This document shows, piece by piece, positions 1 to 7,338 of a stretch of 20,586 bases of DNA; position 1 is the stretch's first letter; every line of letters starts with the position of its first letter. The notes beneath the pieces are model-generated. The model did no database searches, was not told where the DNA came from, and saw only the letters and a list, made by a program, of their open reading frames with translations. The DNA comes from an uncultured Candidatus Saccharibacteria bacterium (GTDB lineage Bacteria > Patescibacteriota > Saccharimonadia > Saccharimonadales > Saccharimonadaceae): the NCBI GenBank assembly GCA_947304075.1, contig CAMYZY010000006.1, positions 1 through 20,586 of the forward strand, read 5' to 3'. The position numbers were made by a program, and so were the translations under genes.

Positions 1-1523
1 ATGCTGGTTTTTTCGGTGCGGAAAACACCAAGAACTTTGAGTTCGCCCTTGTCTTCTTCAACGATTTCAGCATCTAGGAGATTTTCCATTTCGTGCTTGG
101 CGTCATCTAGAAGTTCATAAATAATCTTGTAAGTGCGAATCGGGACATTGTCGCGCGCTGCCATTTTGCTGATATTAATAGGGACACCGACGTTAAAACC
201 GTAAATAATGGTATTTTCCCCTGCAGCCATGTAAACATCGTTTTCGTTGATATCACCAACACCGGTAGAGACGATATTTAGAGTGATTTCGCCTTTGGTA
301 TCGATGAGGCGAAGACTATCAACAACAGATGTCACAGAGCCCAGCACATCGCCTTTGACGATAACATTAAATGTCTTGGTGTTATCTGCGACATTCATCA
401 TACGCAAAAGATCTGAACTAGTCACGTTGGCGTCGGCAGATTCATTAGCGATGGCCTGAGCGTTCAAGAGCGCCATCTTGCGAGCAGTTTTTTCGTCTTT
501 GGCTTCGATAAATCTATCGCCGAAATTAGGGAGCTCCTTAAAACCGGTCACTGTAACTGGGGTAGATGGCGTGGCTTTACCTTTTGGCTTGCCTTGCCAA
601 TCTAGCATTGTACGGATTTTGCCATAAGTGGAGCCGGCGACGATAAATTCGCCAGTTTTTAGTTCGCCGCCGGTAACCAAAAGATTAACAACGGAACCTT
701 TACCAGTTTCCATATGAGATTCGATTACTAACCCTTCGGCGGGGATATCGATATCGGCCTTTAATTCTTCAATATCTGCGGTTAATAGTATCATATCAAG
801 CAATTGATCGAGATTTTGATTCATTTTGGCGGAAATTGGAACCATGACGATGTCGCCACCCCATTCTTCAGGTTGAAGGCCGTTTTGGCTAAGATCTGCC
901 ATGGTACGGTTAATATCGGCACCTTCGCGGTCGATTTTGTTGATAGCGACGATAATCTTGGCGTTAGCGGATTTAGCGAAATTAATCGCTTCGATAGTCT
1001 GGGGCTTAACGCCATCATCGGCGGCGACAACTATGACGACAATATCTGTAAGCATGGCACCGTGTTGGCGAATCGCGGCAAAAGCTTCGTGACCGGGGGT
1101 GTCAAGGAAAGTGATTAATCTGTCATCGTGCTCTAACTGATAAGCGGAAATATGCTGAGTAATACCGCCGGCCTCTTTTTCTACAGTCTTTTTGTGAAGC
1201 AATGTATCAAGTAGAGTGGTTTTGCCGTGGTCAACGTGACCCATCACAGCAACTACTGGGGGGCGAGTAATGGCCTTATCTGATAATTCCCTGTGAAAAT
1301 CAGATGTCTTGATAGATGTGTTTTTGCGCTCTAGTTTGACGTTTTTTAGGCCCAATTCGTCTAAAATGATACTTGCGGTTTCGAAATCGAGGCGCTGATT
1401 AATGGTAGCAACGATGCCATTTTTGAAGAGAGTGCCAATTAAATCGGTAACAGAAAGACCGAGGGCTTTACTGAGCTCGTCGACGGTGATAGAACCAGCG
1501 ATTTGGATTGTTTTTTCTTCCAT
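1..1523 (-). CDS. infB: Translation initiation factor IF-2 (3' end outside window)
   Basis: IF-2 is the GTPase that brings initiator fMet-tRNA to the small ribosomal subunit and promotes subunit joining in the cytoplasm. About 507 residues are visible and the C-terminal end is cut off by the window edge. Residues 1-60 form a short IF2_N-type domain. The G domain follows at once: G1 GHVDHGKT at about 95-102, G3 DTPGHEAF, and G4 NKID. The protein therefore lacks the long variable N-terminal extension of E. coli IF-2, as is common in reduced genomes. The ATG at 1523 is preceded by AAGGAG with four bases between (minus strand), which fixes the start. Upstream lies a long folded leader and a possible extended -10. 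The gene is divergent from tRNA-Asn. The assignment is very secure. Confidence 0.97.
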   Translation of the reverse strand, partial: MEEKTIQIAGSITVDELSKALGLSVTDLIGTLFKNGIVATINQRLDFETASIILDELGLKNVKLERKNTSIKTSDFHRELSDKAITRPPVVAVMGHVDHGKTTLLDTLLHKKTVEKEAGGITQHISAYQLEHDDRLITFLDTPGHEAFAAIRQHGAMLTDIVVIVVAADDGVKPQTIEAINFAKSANAKIIVAINKIDREGADINRTMADLSQNGLQPEEWGGDIVMVPISAKMNQNLDQLLDMILLTADIEELKADIDIPAEGLVIESHMETGKGSVVNLLVTGGELKTGEFIVAGSTYGKIRTMLDWQGKPKGKATPSTPVTVTGFKELPNFGDRFIEAKDEKTARKMALLNAQAIANESADANVTSSDLLRMMNVADNTKTFNVIVKGDVLGSVTSVVDSLRLIDTKGEITLNIVSTGVGDINENDVYMAAGENTIIYGFNVGVPINISKMAARDNVPIRTYKIIYELLDDAKHEMENLLDAEIVEEDKGELKVLGVFRTEKTS

Positions 1524-1543
1524 CCTTCTCCTTTCTGTTTATT

Positions 1544-1722
1544 TGGTAAGAGATAGTGATTTTATTCGCGGTTGATTTCACGCCAAGAAAATTTTTCGAA
1601 TTTCTTAACGGAAATTACATGTGTCTCACGGCTCTCTTCAGGGTTCGCACATGATAATTTCCTAAAATTCTCAAAATTTTCTTGGGTTCATCAAATGCTT
1701 ATAAAATTACTATCTCTTACCA
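1544..1722 (-). promoter_or_regulatory. Long rod-shaped inverted repeat, candidate infB 5' leader structure
   Basis: The segments 1545-1565 and 1701-1721 are complementary over 21 positions with one exception (1558/1708). Inside, 1583-1595 pairs with 1673-1685 (13 bp), 1598-1603 with 1665-1670, 1610-1617 with 1655-1662, and 1618-1623 with 1648-1653, closing on a loop of about 24 nt. The result is one rod of about 177 nt with an internal loop near 1566-1582/1686-1700. It lies between a possible infB promoter and the infB ribosome binding site, so a regulatory leader is the simplest reading. The odd pair at 1558/1708 is A-C in minus-strand RNA but G-U in plus-strand RNA, so a plus-strand RNA, for example a 6S-like rod, or a small inverted-repeat element cannot be excluded. 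No target-site duplication is evident. Confidence 0.6.
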
Positions 1723-1745
1723 TTAAAAAATAGAAGTCTCATTTA

Positions 1746-1754
1746 ATTTTACCA
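1746..1754 (-). promoter_or_regulatory. Possible infB promoter (extended -10)
   Basis: On the minus strand the sequence reads TGG TAAAAT, a TGn-extended -10. It would start the infB mRNA near 1739, about 17 nt before the folded leader. No good -35 is seen. Confidence 0.4.
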
Positions 1755-1767
1755 CATTTTAAAAAAA

Positions 1768-1778
1768 TATGCTATAAT
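1768..1778 (+). promoter_or_regulatory. tRNA-Asn promoter (extended -10)
   Basis: TATGC TATAAT ends 11 nt before the mature tRNA 5' end. The same TATGCTATAAT string recurs at the KGG and Nudix genes. The -35 region is A/T-rich and not recognisable. Confidence 0.7.
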
Positions 1779-1788
1779 AGGGGCACGG

Positions 1789-1863
1789 TCCCGGGTAGCT
1801 CAATGGTGGAGCAAGAAGCTGTTAACTTCGAGGTTGCTGGTTCGAGTCCAGTCCCGGGAGCCA
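1789..1863 (+). tRNA. tRNA-Asn (GUU)
   Basis: The cloverleaf folds fully: acceptor 1789-1795 with 1853-1859, D stem GCTC/GAGC, anticodon loop CTGTTAA giving anticodon GUU, T stem GCTGG with T loop TTCGAGT, discriminator G at 1860 and an encoded CCA at 1861-1863. The outermost anticodon-stem pair (A-G) and the first T-stem pair (G-U) are non-canonical. The last 21 nt, from the T loop to CCA, are the first part of a tandem repeat that runs on downstream. Confidence 0.95.
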
Positions 1864-1884
1864 TTTTTGTTTCACAAAAACATC

Positions 1885-1930
1885 AAAAAAATGGACTCGG
1901 ACTTCGAGCTAAGGCTCTCAGTGCGAGTCC
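1885..1930 (-). terminator. Second (distal) terminator of the flavodoxin operon
   Basis: This is the same structure as the proximal terminator, one repeat unit (81 bp) further downstream on the minus strand: GGACTCG pairs with CGAGTCC across an inner GAGC-ctta-GCTC hairpin, followed by ATTTTTTT. Confidence 0.6.
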
Positions 1931-1965
1931 AGTCCCGGGAGCCATTTTTGTTTCACAAAAACATC

Positions 1966-2011
1966 AAAAAAATGGACTCGGACTTCGAGCTAAGGCTCTC
2001 AGTGCGAGTCC
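1966..2011 (-). terminator. Proximal rho-independent terminator of the flavodoxin operon
   Basis: Read on the minus strand, GGACTCG (2011-2005) pairs with CGAGTCC (1980-1974), enclosing GAGC-ctta-GCTC, and is followed by ATTTTTTT. It lies 17 nt after the flavodoxin stop codon. The stem is built from tRNA-Asn T-arm sequence inside the 81-bp repeat. Confidence 0.65.
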
Positions 2012-2027
2012 AGTCTTGGTGTTTTTT

Positions 2028-2504
2028 TTATAAGCTTTCGGTCCAGGTTTTAATGGCGGAAGAAGGGACATCTTGGAAGAAGCGATGGCCGTCTCGCCAT
2101 TCCCCGCCCTTAGCATCGTCTTTTAGTTTCAAATCGCTATTGCCGAGTTCGGAAGAATGAGAACAGCAAAACGGAATTACGGTTTTATTGGCAAAATCTA
2201 GGATTTTGATGAAGGCGTTGGTCGGCCAAGCGGCTATGCCGTACCAAATAGGATACCCGATAATCACCCGATCATATTCTGACCAGTTTGGAACTTCAGT
2301 AGTTTTTAATTCTACGTCGCGAAGCTTTGAGTCTTCATATTCGTGTGAAACTCGAGATTCTGTATCTGTCCAGTCGAGATCTTCATTAGTGTAAGCCTTT
2401 GCTGGCAGAATTTCAAAAGTATCCGCATCAAGATTTTGAGCTATTTCGGTAGCGATTCTTTTTGTGTGGCCACTGGCTGAATAATAAATTACTAACGTTT
2501 TCAT
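2028..2504 (-). CDS. Flavodoxin family protein
   Basis: This 158-residue protein should bind FMN and act as a small electron carrier or NAD(P)H-dependent flavin oxidoreductase in the cytoplasm; its redox partner cannot be read from the sequence. The N-terminal strand plus phosphate loop YYSASGHTKRIA (about residues 6-17) is the flavodoxin FMN signature. The GYPIWYG segment near residue 80 and the IPFCCSHSS segment near 110 match the two flavin-flanking loops. Length fits a single flavodoxin domain. I chose the ATG at 2504 rather than an in-frame one at 2528, because the latter lies inside the upstream gene and the fold starts directly after 2504. The ATG is only five bases past the upstream stop codon and has a weak SD (GAAGTG), so translation is probably coupled to the surface protein. 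Confidence 0.88.
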   Translation of the reverse strand: MKTLVIYYSASGHTKRIATEIAQNLDADTFEILPAKAYTNEDLDWTDTESRVSHEYEDSKLRDVELKTTEVPNWSEYDRVIIGYPIWYGIAAWPTNAFIKILDFANKTVIPFCCSHSSELGNSDLKLKDDAKGGEWRDGHRFFQDVPSSAIKTWTESL

Positions 2505-2509
2505 GGCTA

Positions 2510-5113
2510 TCACTTCTTTATGTAGCAAGCTACAAGGCTAGCTAGCGTTAGAGAAACTAGGAGTGTCCCAAGTATAGTTGTGGCTACTAAGCTTTTTTCG
2601 GCTGTCATAGCACCTGTATCTGGAGACGCTGCAGATTCTTCTTGTTCTGGCTCTTCTTCGGGTACTGTATCCGCTGAAGCGATAGCATAACTTGAGAAGG
2701 ATTTTGTCTTAAACGTGATAGTATTCGTCTCAGGGTCATATGAATCGATTTCGATTATTTCATATTCTTCACCATCGTGAATATTGTGAACTATTACGAT
2801 GTTACTTGCATCAATTCCTTCGTCTAGTTGAATTGTGATAGTGGCTTCTTCATCTAGTTCATCAATTTTGTTTGACCAAACTTCATCATCCCCAGCATTA
2901 GCTTTATGAAAAATGTTATATAGATCGATATCTAGATAGCTAGAAATGGTATAATCTCCTGCAGCGTTTTCGAACCCAGCAATTTTATCAGCTGAGAGTT
3001 CAATATCATTGACAGTTAATTGAGCAGAACCGCCGGCGAGTCCACCGTTTAGGACGATTGAACCGCTGGTAACTCTTGCGGAATTAGCTTCAACAATATC
3101 TTCAACTGGTGTAAAGGTTGCAGAAAAGTGAACGTTGGTATCTGGCATTTCAAAAACGTATTGATTCATGGTGTCTTGGGGTTCTAACGGGAGACCATTC
3201 GCTTCTACGCTAGTAAGTTGGTAACCATATTCTGGAACGAACTCAAATACAACTTGATTCCCTGGTGTAACTTCAACCCAACCCATACCGGTTGCTTCAT
3301 CAACATCAACTCCATCACTTACTATTATTTCATCATCGTAAATAGCAACGACTCTAGCTCGGCCGTGTTCTAGGAGCATGTCTTCAGCAAACTCATCAGC
3401 ATCGTGATCGGCATCAACATTGGCCCAGATGATCGTGCGTGGCACTGCGATGCTAGAATCGCCAGCACCGCTGATGTTGTAAACTGATGCGCCAGGTACA
3501 ACAATTGACCAGCCTTCGTCGTTAATTGTGACATTCTCATTTTCTTCGTTATAGACGGTGTCGTTGATAGTGAATTCAGTAACAGCTAAGTCGCCAAAAC
3601 GATTTTGCAAACGAATGACGTTGGTTTGACCTGGATCAGTGAAACCAGCATTTTCTACGACTTCGTTATTATAAACAAATTCGTGAGCCGTATAGTCTTG
3701 GCTTTCATCCACGACGCCCCTATTGTTTATCCAAACATTTACAAAGGTATCAACCCAGTGAAGATTAAAGGTAATGTCTTCATAGTTTTGCCCTGGCTCT
3801 GGGTTATCTCCACCCTGTTCGGTAAATTCAGCGTCAATGCGCTCAAAACCACCTGGAGCAAGATTTTCGTATTCTTTGGCAAGAGAATCTAATCTGTTGC
3901 CCTGTTCGAATAGGCTAGCGGTGTAATTCTCGTTTGCGACGGCAGTAATAGAAACATCTCCTACTGCATAAACTTCATAATTACCGTTACTATTTGGTGT
4001 AGTATCAGAATAAAGATTGGTGCCAGTGACAATTAAGGTACCGTGTTCGTAGGTCAACGTGACTGATTCGTCGTCACCGTCGGCTTCGGTGATAGAAGTA
4101 GCACCACCACCGATTTCGATAGTAGTATAATCATCTCGGTTGAAGCCACCAGATTGTCTTTCGCGCCATAATAGCTTGAAGGATGAGTTTTGATTAATGG
4201 TGAAAACTGAACCGTTTTCTAACCTTACTCCATTGACTTCAAAGGCATCAAACTCTTGATTCTCTGGAGGGATGACCTGATCTTCGTCAGGAGCGTTAAA
4301 AACAAAGGTTTGACCAGCAGGAACTTCGTTTGGAACTGGGTAGTTTTCGGTTGGAGTACCGCCATTTGGGTCAAAGGTAACTGTGTACGTAGTTTCGGTG
4401 TCTTCACGCCAGAAATACTTAATTGTAATATTTCTATCTAGAAACAAGCCGTCCCCCACATTGAATGCTTCGTCATTAACTGTAATATAATTTAATACCT
4501 GGCCCGAAGGAGAGATAACGCCAAGCCTATCCATAAGATAATCATAGGAAAGCTGCATACCGACACTAACTGAATGCTCATTGATAATACTCTCACCGCT
4601 AACATTGCCGCCGTTTAGGTCTAGAGTTATATCGAATACTGGTTCAATGTCTTCTGGCGAAGGCGTATTTAAGAAATGAGCTTGACGAAAACCGTCGCCA
4701 CCCCAACTACTGGTATCTAAGTCATTAATATGATAAACAGTAGCTTCATCTGAAATAACATAGCCTTCTCTTGCTGTAAAAATTACTCTAAGGGTGTAAT
4801 CTTTACCTGCTTCGAAAGCTTCATCGTCTTCTAGAACATGCGCACCTTCACTCCATTCCTGGAAAGTCACGGTATATCTAGATTCATCTGCAGCATGCAC
4901 TTCGTGACTAGGTAAACTATGGGCGACTGGAGCTGCGACGTAAGCAATTGCTTCCGTGATGACTTCTGGTTCGCCAGGGTTAGCATGAATGTTAAGTTTT
5001 GGGATAAGTATTGATAGACCTATTAATGTTGCAGCAAAAACGGCCGTAAACAAAATCCCTTTCTTTTTATAATTTCGCGTGGCTAATTGAAGCCTTTTAA
5101 GTTTATTTTTCAC
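2510..5113 (-). CDS. Large secreted InlB-repeat surface protein with sortase-like C-terminal signal
   Basis: The 867-residue protein is probably exported and anchored on the cell surface, perhaps in contact with a host cell. The N-terminus is strongly basic, followed by a hydrophobic stretch at about 19-38 (start GILFTAVFAAT) and a possible cleavage region near IHANPG. InlB_B/Flg_new-like repeats are visible at about 161-233 (ITLDLNGGNVSGE) and 243-316 (YTVTFDPNGGTPTE). A later segment resembles a divergent Gram-positive repeat ending in FEMPDTNVHFSATF. The tail is acidic, then SPDTG at 830-834, a hydrophobic helix and CYIKK, the layout of an LPXTG-type sorting signal with S in place of L. 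I chose GTG at 5113 because AGGAGG lies four bases before it; the longer frame to 5170 runs upstream of the promoter. Ligand unknown. Confidence 0.85.
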   Translation of the reverse strand: MKNKLKRLQLATRNYKKKGILFTAVFAATLIGLSILIPKLNIHANPGEPEVITEAIAYVAAPVAHSLPSHEVHAADESRYTVTFQEWSEGAHVLEDDEAFEAGKDYTLRVIFTAREGYVISDEATVYHINDLDTSSWGGDGFRQAHFLNTPSPEDIEPVFDITLDLNGGNVSGESIINEHSVSVGMQLSYDYLMDRLGVISPSGQVLNYITVNDEAFNVGDGLFLDRNITIKYFWREDTETTYTVTFDPNGGTPTENYPVPNEVPAGQTFVFNAPDEDQVIPPENQEFDAFEVNGVRLENGSVFTINQNSSFKLLWRERQSGGFNRDDYTTIEIGGGATSITEADGDDESVTLTYEHGTLIVTGTNLYSDTTPNSNGNYEVYAVGDVSITAVANENYTASLFEQGNRLDSLAKEYENLAPGGFERIDAEFTEQGGDNPEPGQNYEDITFNLHWVDTFVNVWINNRGVVDESQDYTAHEFVYNNEVVENAGFTDPGQTNVIRLQNRFGDLAVTEFTINDTVYNEENENVTINDEGWSIVVPGASVYNISGAGDSSIAVPRTIIWANVDADHDADEFAEDMLLEHGRARVVAIYDDEIIVSDGVDVDEATGMGWVEVTPGNQVVFEFVPEYGYQLTSVEANGLPLEPQDTMNQYVFEMPDTNVHFSATFTPVEDIVEANSARVTSGSIVLNGGLAGGSAQLTVNDIELSADKIAGFENAAGDYTISSYLDIDLYNIFHKANAGDDEVWSNKIDELDEEATITIQLDEGIDASNIVIVHNIHDGEEYEIIEIDSYDPETNTITFKTKSFSSYAIASADTVPEEEPEQEESAASPDTGAMTAEKSLVATTILGTLLVSLTLASLVACYIKK

Positions 5114-5138
5114 TTCACCTCCTATAAGTACTAAAACA

Positions 5139-5147
5139 ATTATAGCA
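5139..5147 (-). promoter_or_regulatory. Promoter of the surface protein-flavodoxin operon
   Basis: On the minus strand TGC TATAAT is an extended -10. The start near 5132 would give a leader of about 19 nt carrying AGGAGG before the GTG at 5113. No good -35 is visible. The 11-mer ATGCATTTTGT (5149-5159) lies directly upstream. Confidence 0.65.
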
Positions 5148-5184
5148 CATGCATTTTGTTTTGTGTGCAATAATTTTTATGGTT

Positions 5185-5673
5185 TTATCCACCAAATAGG
5201 ACTTTAAAGAAACCGAGCGAGATGGCAAGCATAATGAGACCAGCAGTTAAAACTCCGGCGATGATAGAGATCATAGTCTTTTTGAAATCAAGATTTAAAA
5301 TACTAGCAGCGAGTGTACCGGTCCAGGCGCCTGTACCTGGCAAAGGAATTGCGACAAAAAGAAATAAAGCAAAATATGTACCATAATTTCCGGTTTTTTT
5401 TAGCAACTTTTCACCACCTTTTTCACCTTTTTTGAGGCAAAAATTACAAAACTGTCGACATGTTTTCCATTTTCGTTTACTTCCCCAGTCTAAAACTTTG
5501 CGAGCAAAGAAAAAGATGAATGGAACAGGAATGATGTTTCCGATAATTGCCACAATTAAAACCAGCCATTCCGGAAGACCTAAGTCTAATCCAACAGCCA
5601 CTGGAATAGCGCCACGAAGTTCAATGAGCGGAATCATTGAGATGACTAATACAATAAGTATTTTCCAAATCAT
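5185..5673 (-). CDS. Small multidrug-export-like membrane protein (COG2426 / Sm_multidrug_ex)
   Basis: This is a 162-residue integral membrane protein. It resembles the Sm_multidrug_ex family (COG2426), whose substrates are mostly untested. The pattern is one hydrophobic N-terminal helix containing PLIELRGAIPVAVG (about 15-28), a second helix ending in FFFARKVLDWG, a basic Cys-containing loop (CRQFCNFCLKKGEKGG), then ALFLFVAIPLPGTGAWTGTLAAS (reads across 101-123) and a final helix. The ELRGAIP and PLPGTGAWTG motifs are the family marks, and length is typical. The ATG at 5673 lies seven bases after an extended -10 (TGC TAGAAT), so the mRNA should begin at the start codon and has no SD. Divergent from the HerA-like gene. 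Confidence 0.82.
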   Translation of the reverse strand: MIWKILIVLVISMIPLIELRGAIPVAVGLDLGLPEWLVLIVAIIGNIIPVPFIFFFARKVLDWGSKRKWKTCRQFCNFCLKKGEKGGEKLLKKTGNYGTYFALFLFVAIPLPGTGAWTGTLAASILNLDFKKTMISIIAGVLTAGLIMLAISLGFFKVLFGG

Positions 5674-5679
5674 ATTACT

Positions 5680-5688
5680 ATTCTAGCA
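5680..5688 (-). promoter_or_regulatory. Leaderless promoter of the small export protein
   Basis: TGC TAGAAT on the minus strand. The last -10 base (5680) is seven bases before the A of the ATG at 5673, which places the predicted transcription start on the start codon. Confidence 0.6.
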
Positions 5689-5699
5689 TGGTTTTATTG

Positions 5700-5705
5700 T
5701 ATAAT
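5700..5705 (+). promoter_or_regulatory. Promoter of the HerA-like ATPase operon
   Basis: TATAAT lies 16 bases before the ATG at 5722, leaving a leader of about 10 nt with AAAGGAG. An upstream in-frame ATG at 5704 lies inside this -10 and cannot be transcribed from it, which decides the start. Here the TGn extension is missing. Confidence 0.6.
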
Positions 5706-5721
5706 GGAGAAAAGGAGTTTT

Positions 5722-7338
5722 ATGCTTTTAGACGGTAAATTATTAATTGGTAAAACAGAAAAAGGGTCGGAGCTCGCAATATTACCACAAATGGCAAATC
5801 GCCACGGCATTATTACTGGGGCGTCGGGCTCTGGTAAGACTATTACGCTCAAAGTGATGGCGGAAAGTTTTTCGGACGCTGGCGTGCCAGTGTTTTTGGC
5901 AGATGTAAAGGGTGATTTGGCTGGCACAGCTGTGAAGGGAGAGATAACTGATGCGATTCAAAAACGTTTAGACAAACTTGCCATTAAGAATTTTGAAGCC
6001 GATTCGTTCCCCGTTAGGTTTTGGGATTTGTTTGGGACCGAAGGGCATCCTTTACGTGCAACGGTGGAATCCGTAGGGCCGGAAGTGTTATCTATTATGC
6101 TTGGTTTATCTGAAGCGCAGGAAGGTAATCTTGCAATTGCGTTTGCTATAGCAAAAGATGAGAATCTAACATTAGTAGATTTAAAAGACCTTCGCGCAGT
6201 ATTACAATATGTCGCAGAAAGCAAAGATAAGTATTCAACTCGTTATGGTAATATTACTACACAGAGTATTGGCGTGATACAAAGATCTCTTCTAACCTTA
6301 GAGAATCAAGGAGCCGATCACTTCTTTGGACAGCCAGCACTGGACATCCATGATTTCTTTGCTACTGAGAATGGGCGTGGGGTGATTAACATTTTGCACG
6401 CCGTAACTTTGTTTGAAAGCCCAGATATGTATGCGGCATTTCTATTGTGGCTACTTACAACTTTGTTCTCTACTTCGCCGGAAGTGGGCGACTTAGACAA
6501 ACCAAAGCTGGTATTTTTCTTTGACGAAGCGCATCTATTATTTAATGGAATGCCGGCCTATAGATTGAAACGAATTGTTCAAATTGTAAAATTGATTCGT
6601 TCACGCGGAATTGGTTTATACTTTATTTCTCAAAGCCCAACTGATGTCCCGGACGAGATACTAGCGCAACTTGGTAATAGAGTACAGCACTCTTTGAGAG
6701 CTTATACTCCTTCGGAGCAAAAGGCAGTGCATGCGGCGGCGCAAGCATTTCGAACCAATCCAGAGTTTGACACCGAGAAGGCGATTCTGGAACTTGGAAC
6801 CGGTGAAGCATTAATTTCCTTCCAGAATGAGAAAGGTGCGCCAGAGATAGTTGAACGAGCAATCATATTGCCACCCCAGAGTTTAATGGGAGCGATTGAC
6901 GCAATTACCCGAAATAAAATCATCAATGCTAGTCCGTTTTGTGGGAAATATGACGAAGCTTTAGACCCAGAATCTGCAGCAGAAATTATCCAGCAGAAGG
7001 CCGATACTTTAGCGGCAGAGACAGCGGCACGTGAAGAAGCAATAGCAGCTCAAAAACAACAAGAAATGGCCAATAGGGCCGCAGAAAAGGCAGCGGATGA
7101 ACAGGCAAAACTAGCCGAAAAAGAACGTGTTGCCGCCGAAAAAGCCGCGGAAAGAGCGGAAGCAGAGCGCATCAAGGCAGAAGAAAAGAGACGAGCCGAA
7201 GCTGAAAAAGAAGCCAAAAAGAGTAAAGAAAAAACTAAAAAAATGACTGATCGATTCCTAGGTAATGTAGTTGGTTCGGTGGGAAGCGCAGTTGGACGAA
7301 AAATAACTAATAAGATTCTGAAGGATCTCTTTAAATAA
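5722..7338 (+). CDS. HerA-like / DUF853 (YjgR-type) P-loop ATPase
   Basis: The 538-residue protein belongs to the HerA/FtsK-like ATPases related to bacterial DUF853 (YjgR) proteins, thought to act as DNA-dependent or translocase ATPases; the exact role in this clade is unproven. Walker A is GASGSGKT at 33-40, followed by FLADVKGDLAG at about 58-68, which is characteristic of DUF853. Walker B is LVFFFDEAH at about 263-271, and GLYFISQSPTDVPDEIL at about 298-314 follows as the sensor region. From about 425 to 510 the sequence becomes Ala/Glu/Lys-rich and should form a charged coiled coil, before a short basic tail. The ATG at 5722 follows AAAGGAG by four bases. The stop overlaps the glycosyltransferase start by one base (TAATG), so the two are translationally coupled. 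Confidence 0.9.
   Translation: MLLDGKLLIGKTEKGSELAILPQMANRHGIITGASGSGKTITLKVMAESFSDAGVPVFLADVKGDLAGTAVKGEITDAIQKRLDKLAIKNFEADSFPVRFWDLFGTEGHPLRATVESVGPEVLSIMLGLSEAQEGNLAIAFAIAKDENLTLVDLKDLRAVLQYVAESKDKYSTRYGNITTQSIGVIQRSLLTLENQGADHFFGQPALDIHDFFATENGRGVINILHAVTLFESPDMYAAFLLWLLTTLFSTSPEVGDLDKPKLVFFFDEAHLLFNGMPAYRLKRIVQIVKLIRSRGIGLYFISQSPTDVPDEILAQLGNRVQHSLRAYTPSEQKAVHAAAQAFRTNPEFDTEKAILELGTGEALISFQNEKGAPEIVERAIILPPQSLMGAIDAITRNKIINASPFCGKYDEALDPESAAEIIQQKADTLAAETAAREEAIAAQKQQEMANRAAEKAADEQAKLAEKERVAAEKAAERAEAERIKAEEKRRAEAEKEAKKSKEKTKKMTDRFLGNVVGSVGSAVGRKITNKILKDLFK

Larger units (their letters stand above)
1843..2015 (+). repeat. 81-bp tandem repeat carrying the tRNA-Asn 3' end
   Basis: Two identical 81-bp units (1843-1923 and 1924-2004) are followed by the first 11 nt of a third (2005-2015). 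Each unit starts with CGAGTCCAGTCCCGGGAGCCA, the final 21 nt of tRNA-Asn including CCA; in the first unit these bases belong to the tRNA itself. The other 60 nt contain the hairpin TTTTTGT-ttc-ACAAAAA, a run of seven A, and GGACTCG, which is complementary to the CGAGTCC that opens the next unit. Because 81 is a multiple of three, open frames cross the array, but this needs no coding explanation. The closest known parallel is the rtT repeat behind E. coli tyrT, whose 178-bp units also copy the tRNA 3' end. Confidence 0.95.

Noticed and set aside
804..1118. 104-residue plus-strand frame within infB.
   Set aside because: It is antisense to the conserved GTPase domain of IF-2 and has no independent support.
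1843..2015. CRISPR-like or attachment-site array.
   Set aside because: The units are contiguous with no variable spacers, only two full copies exist, and no cas, integrase or mobile genes are nearby.
1803..2160. Two overlapping plus-strand open frames with 27-residue repeats across the tRNA-Asn region.
   Set aside because: The frames begin inside the tRNA and stay open only because the repeat is 81 bp, a multiple of three. No SD or promoter suits them. The E. coli tyrT repeats do encode a small protein (Tpr), so the idea is not absurd, but nothing here supports it.
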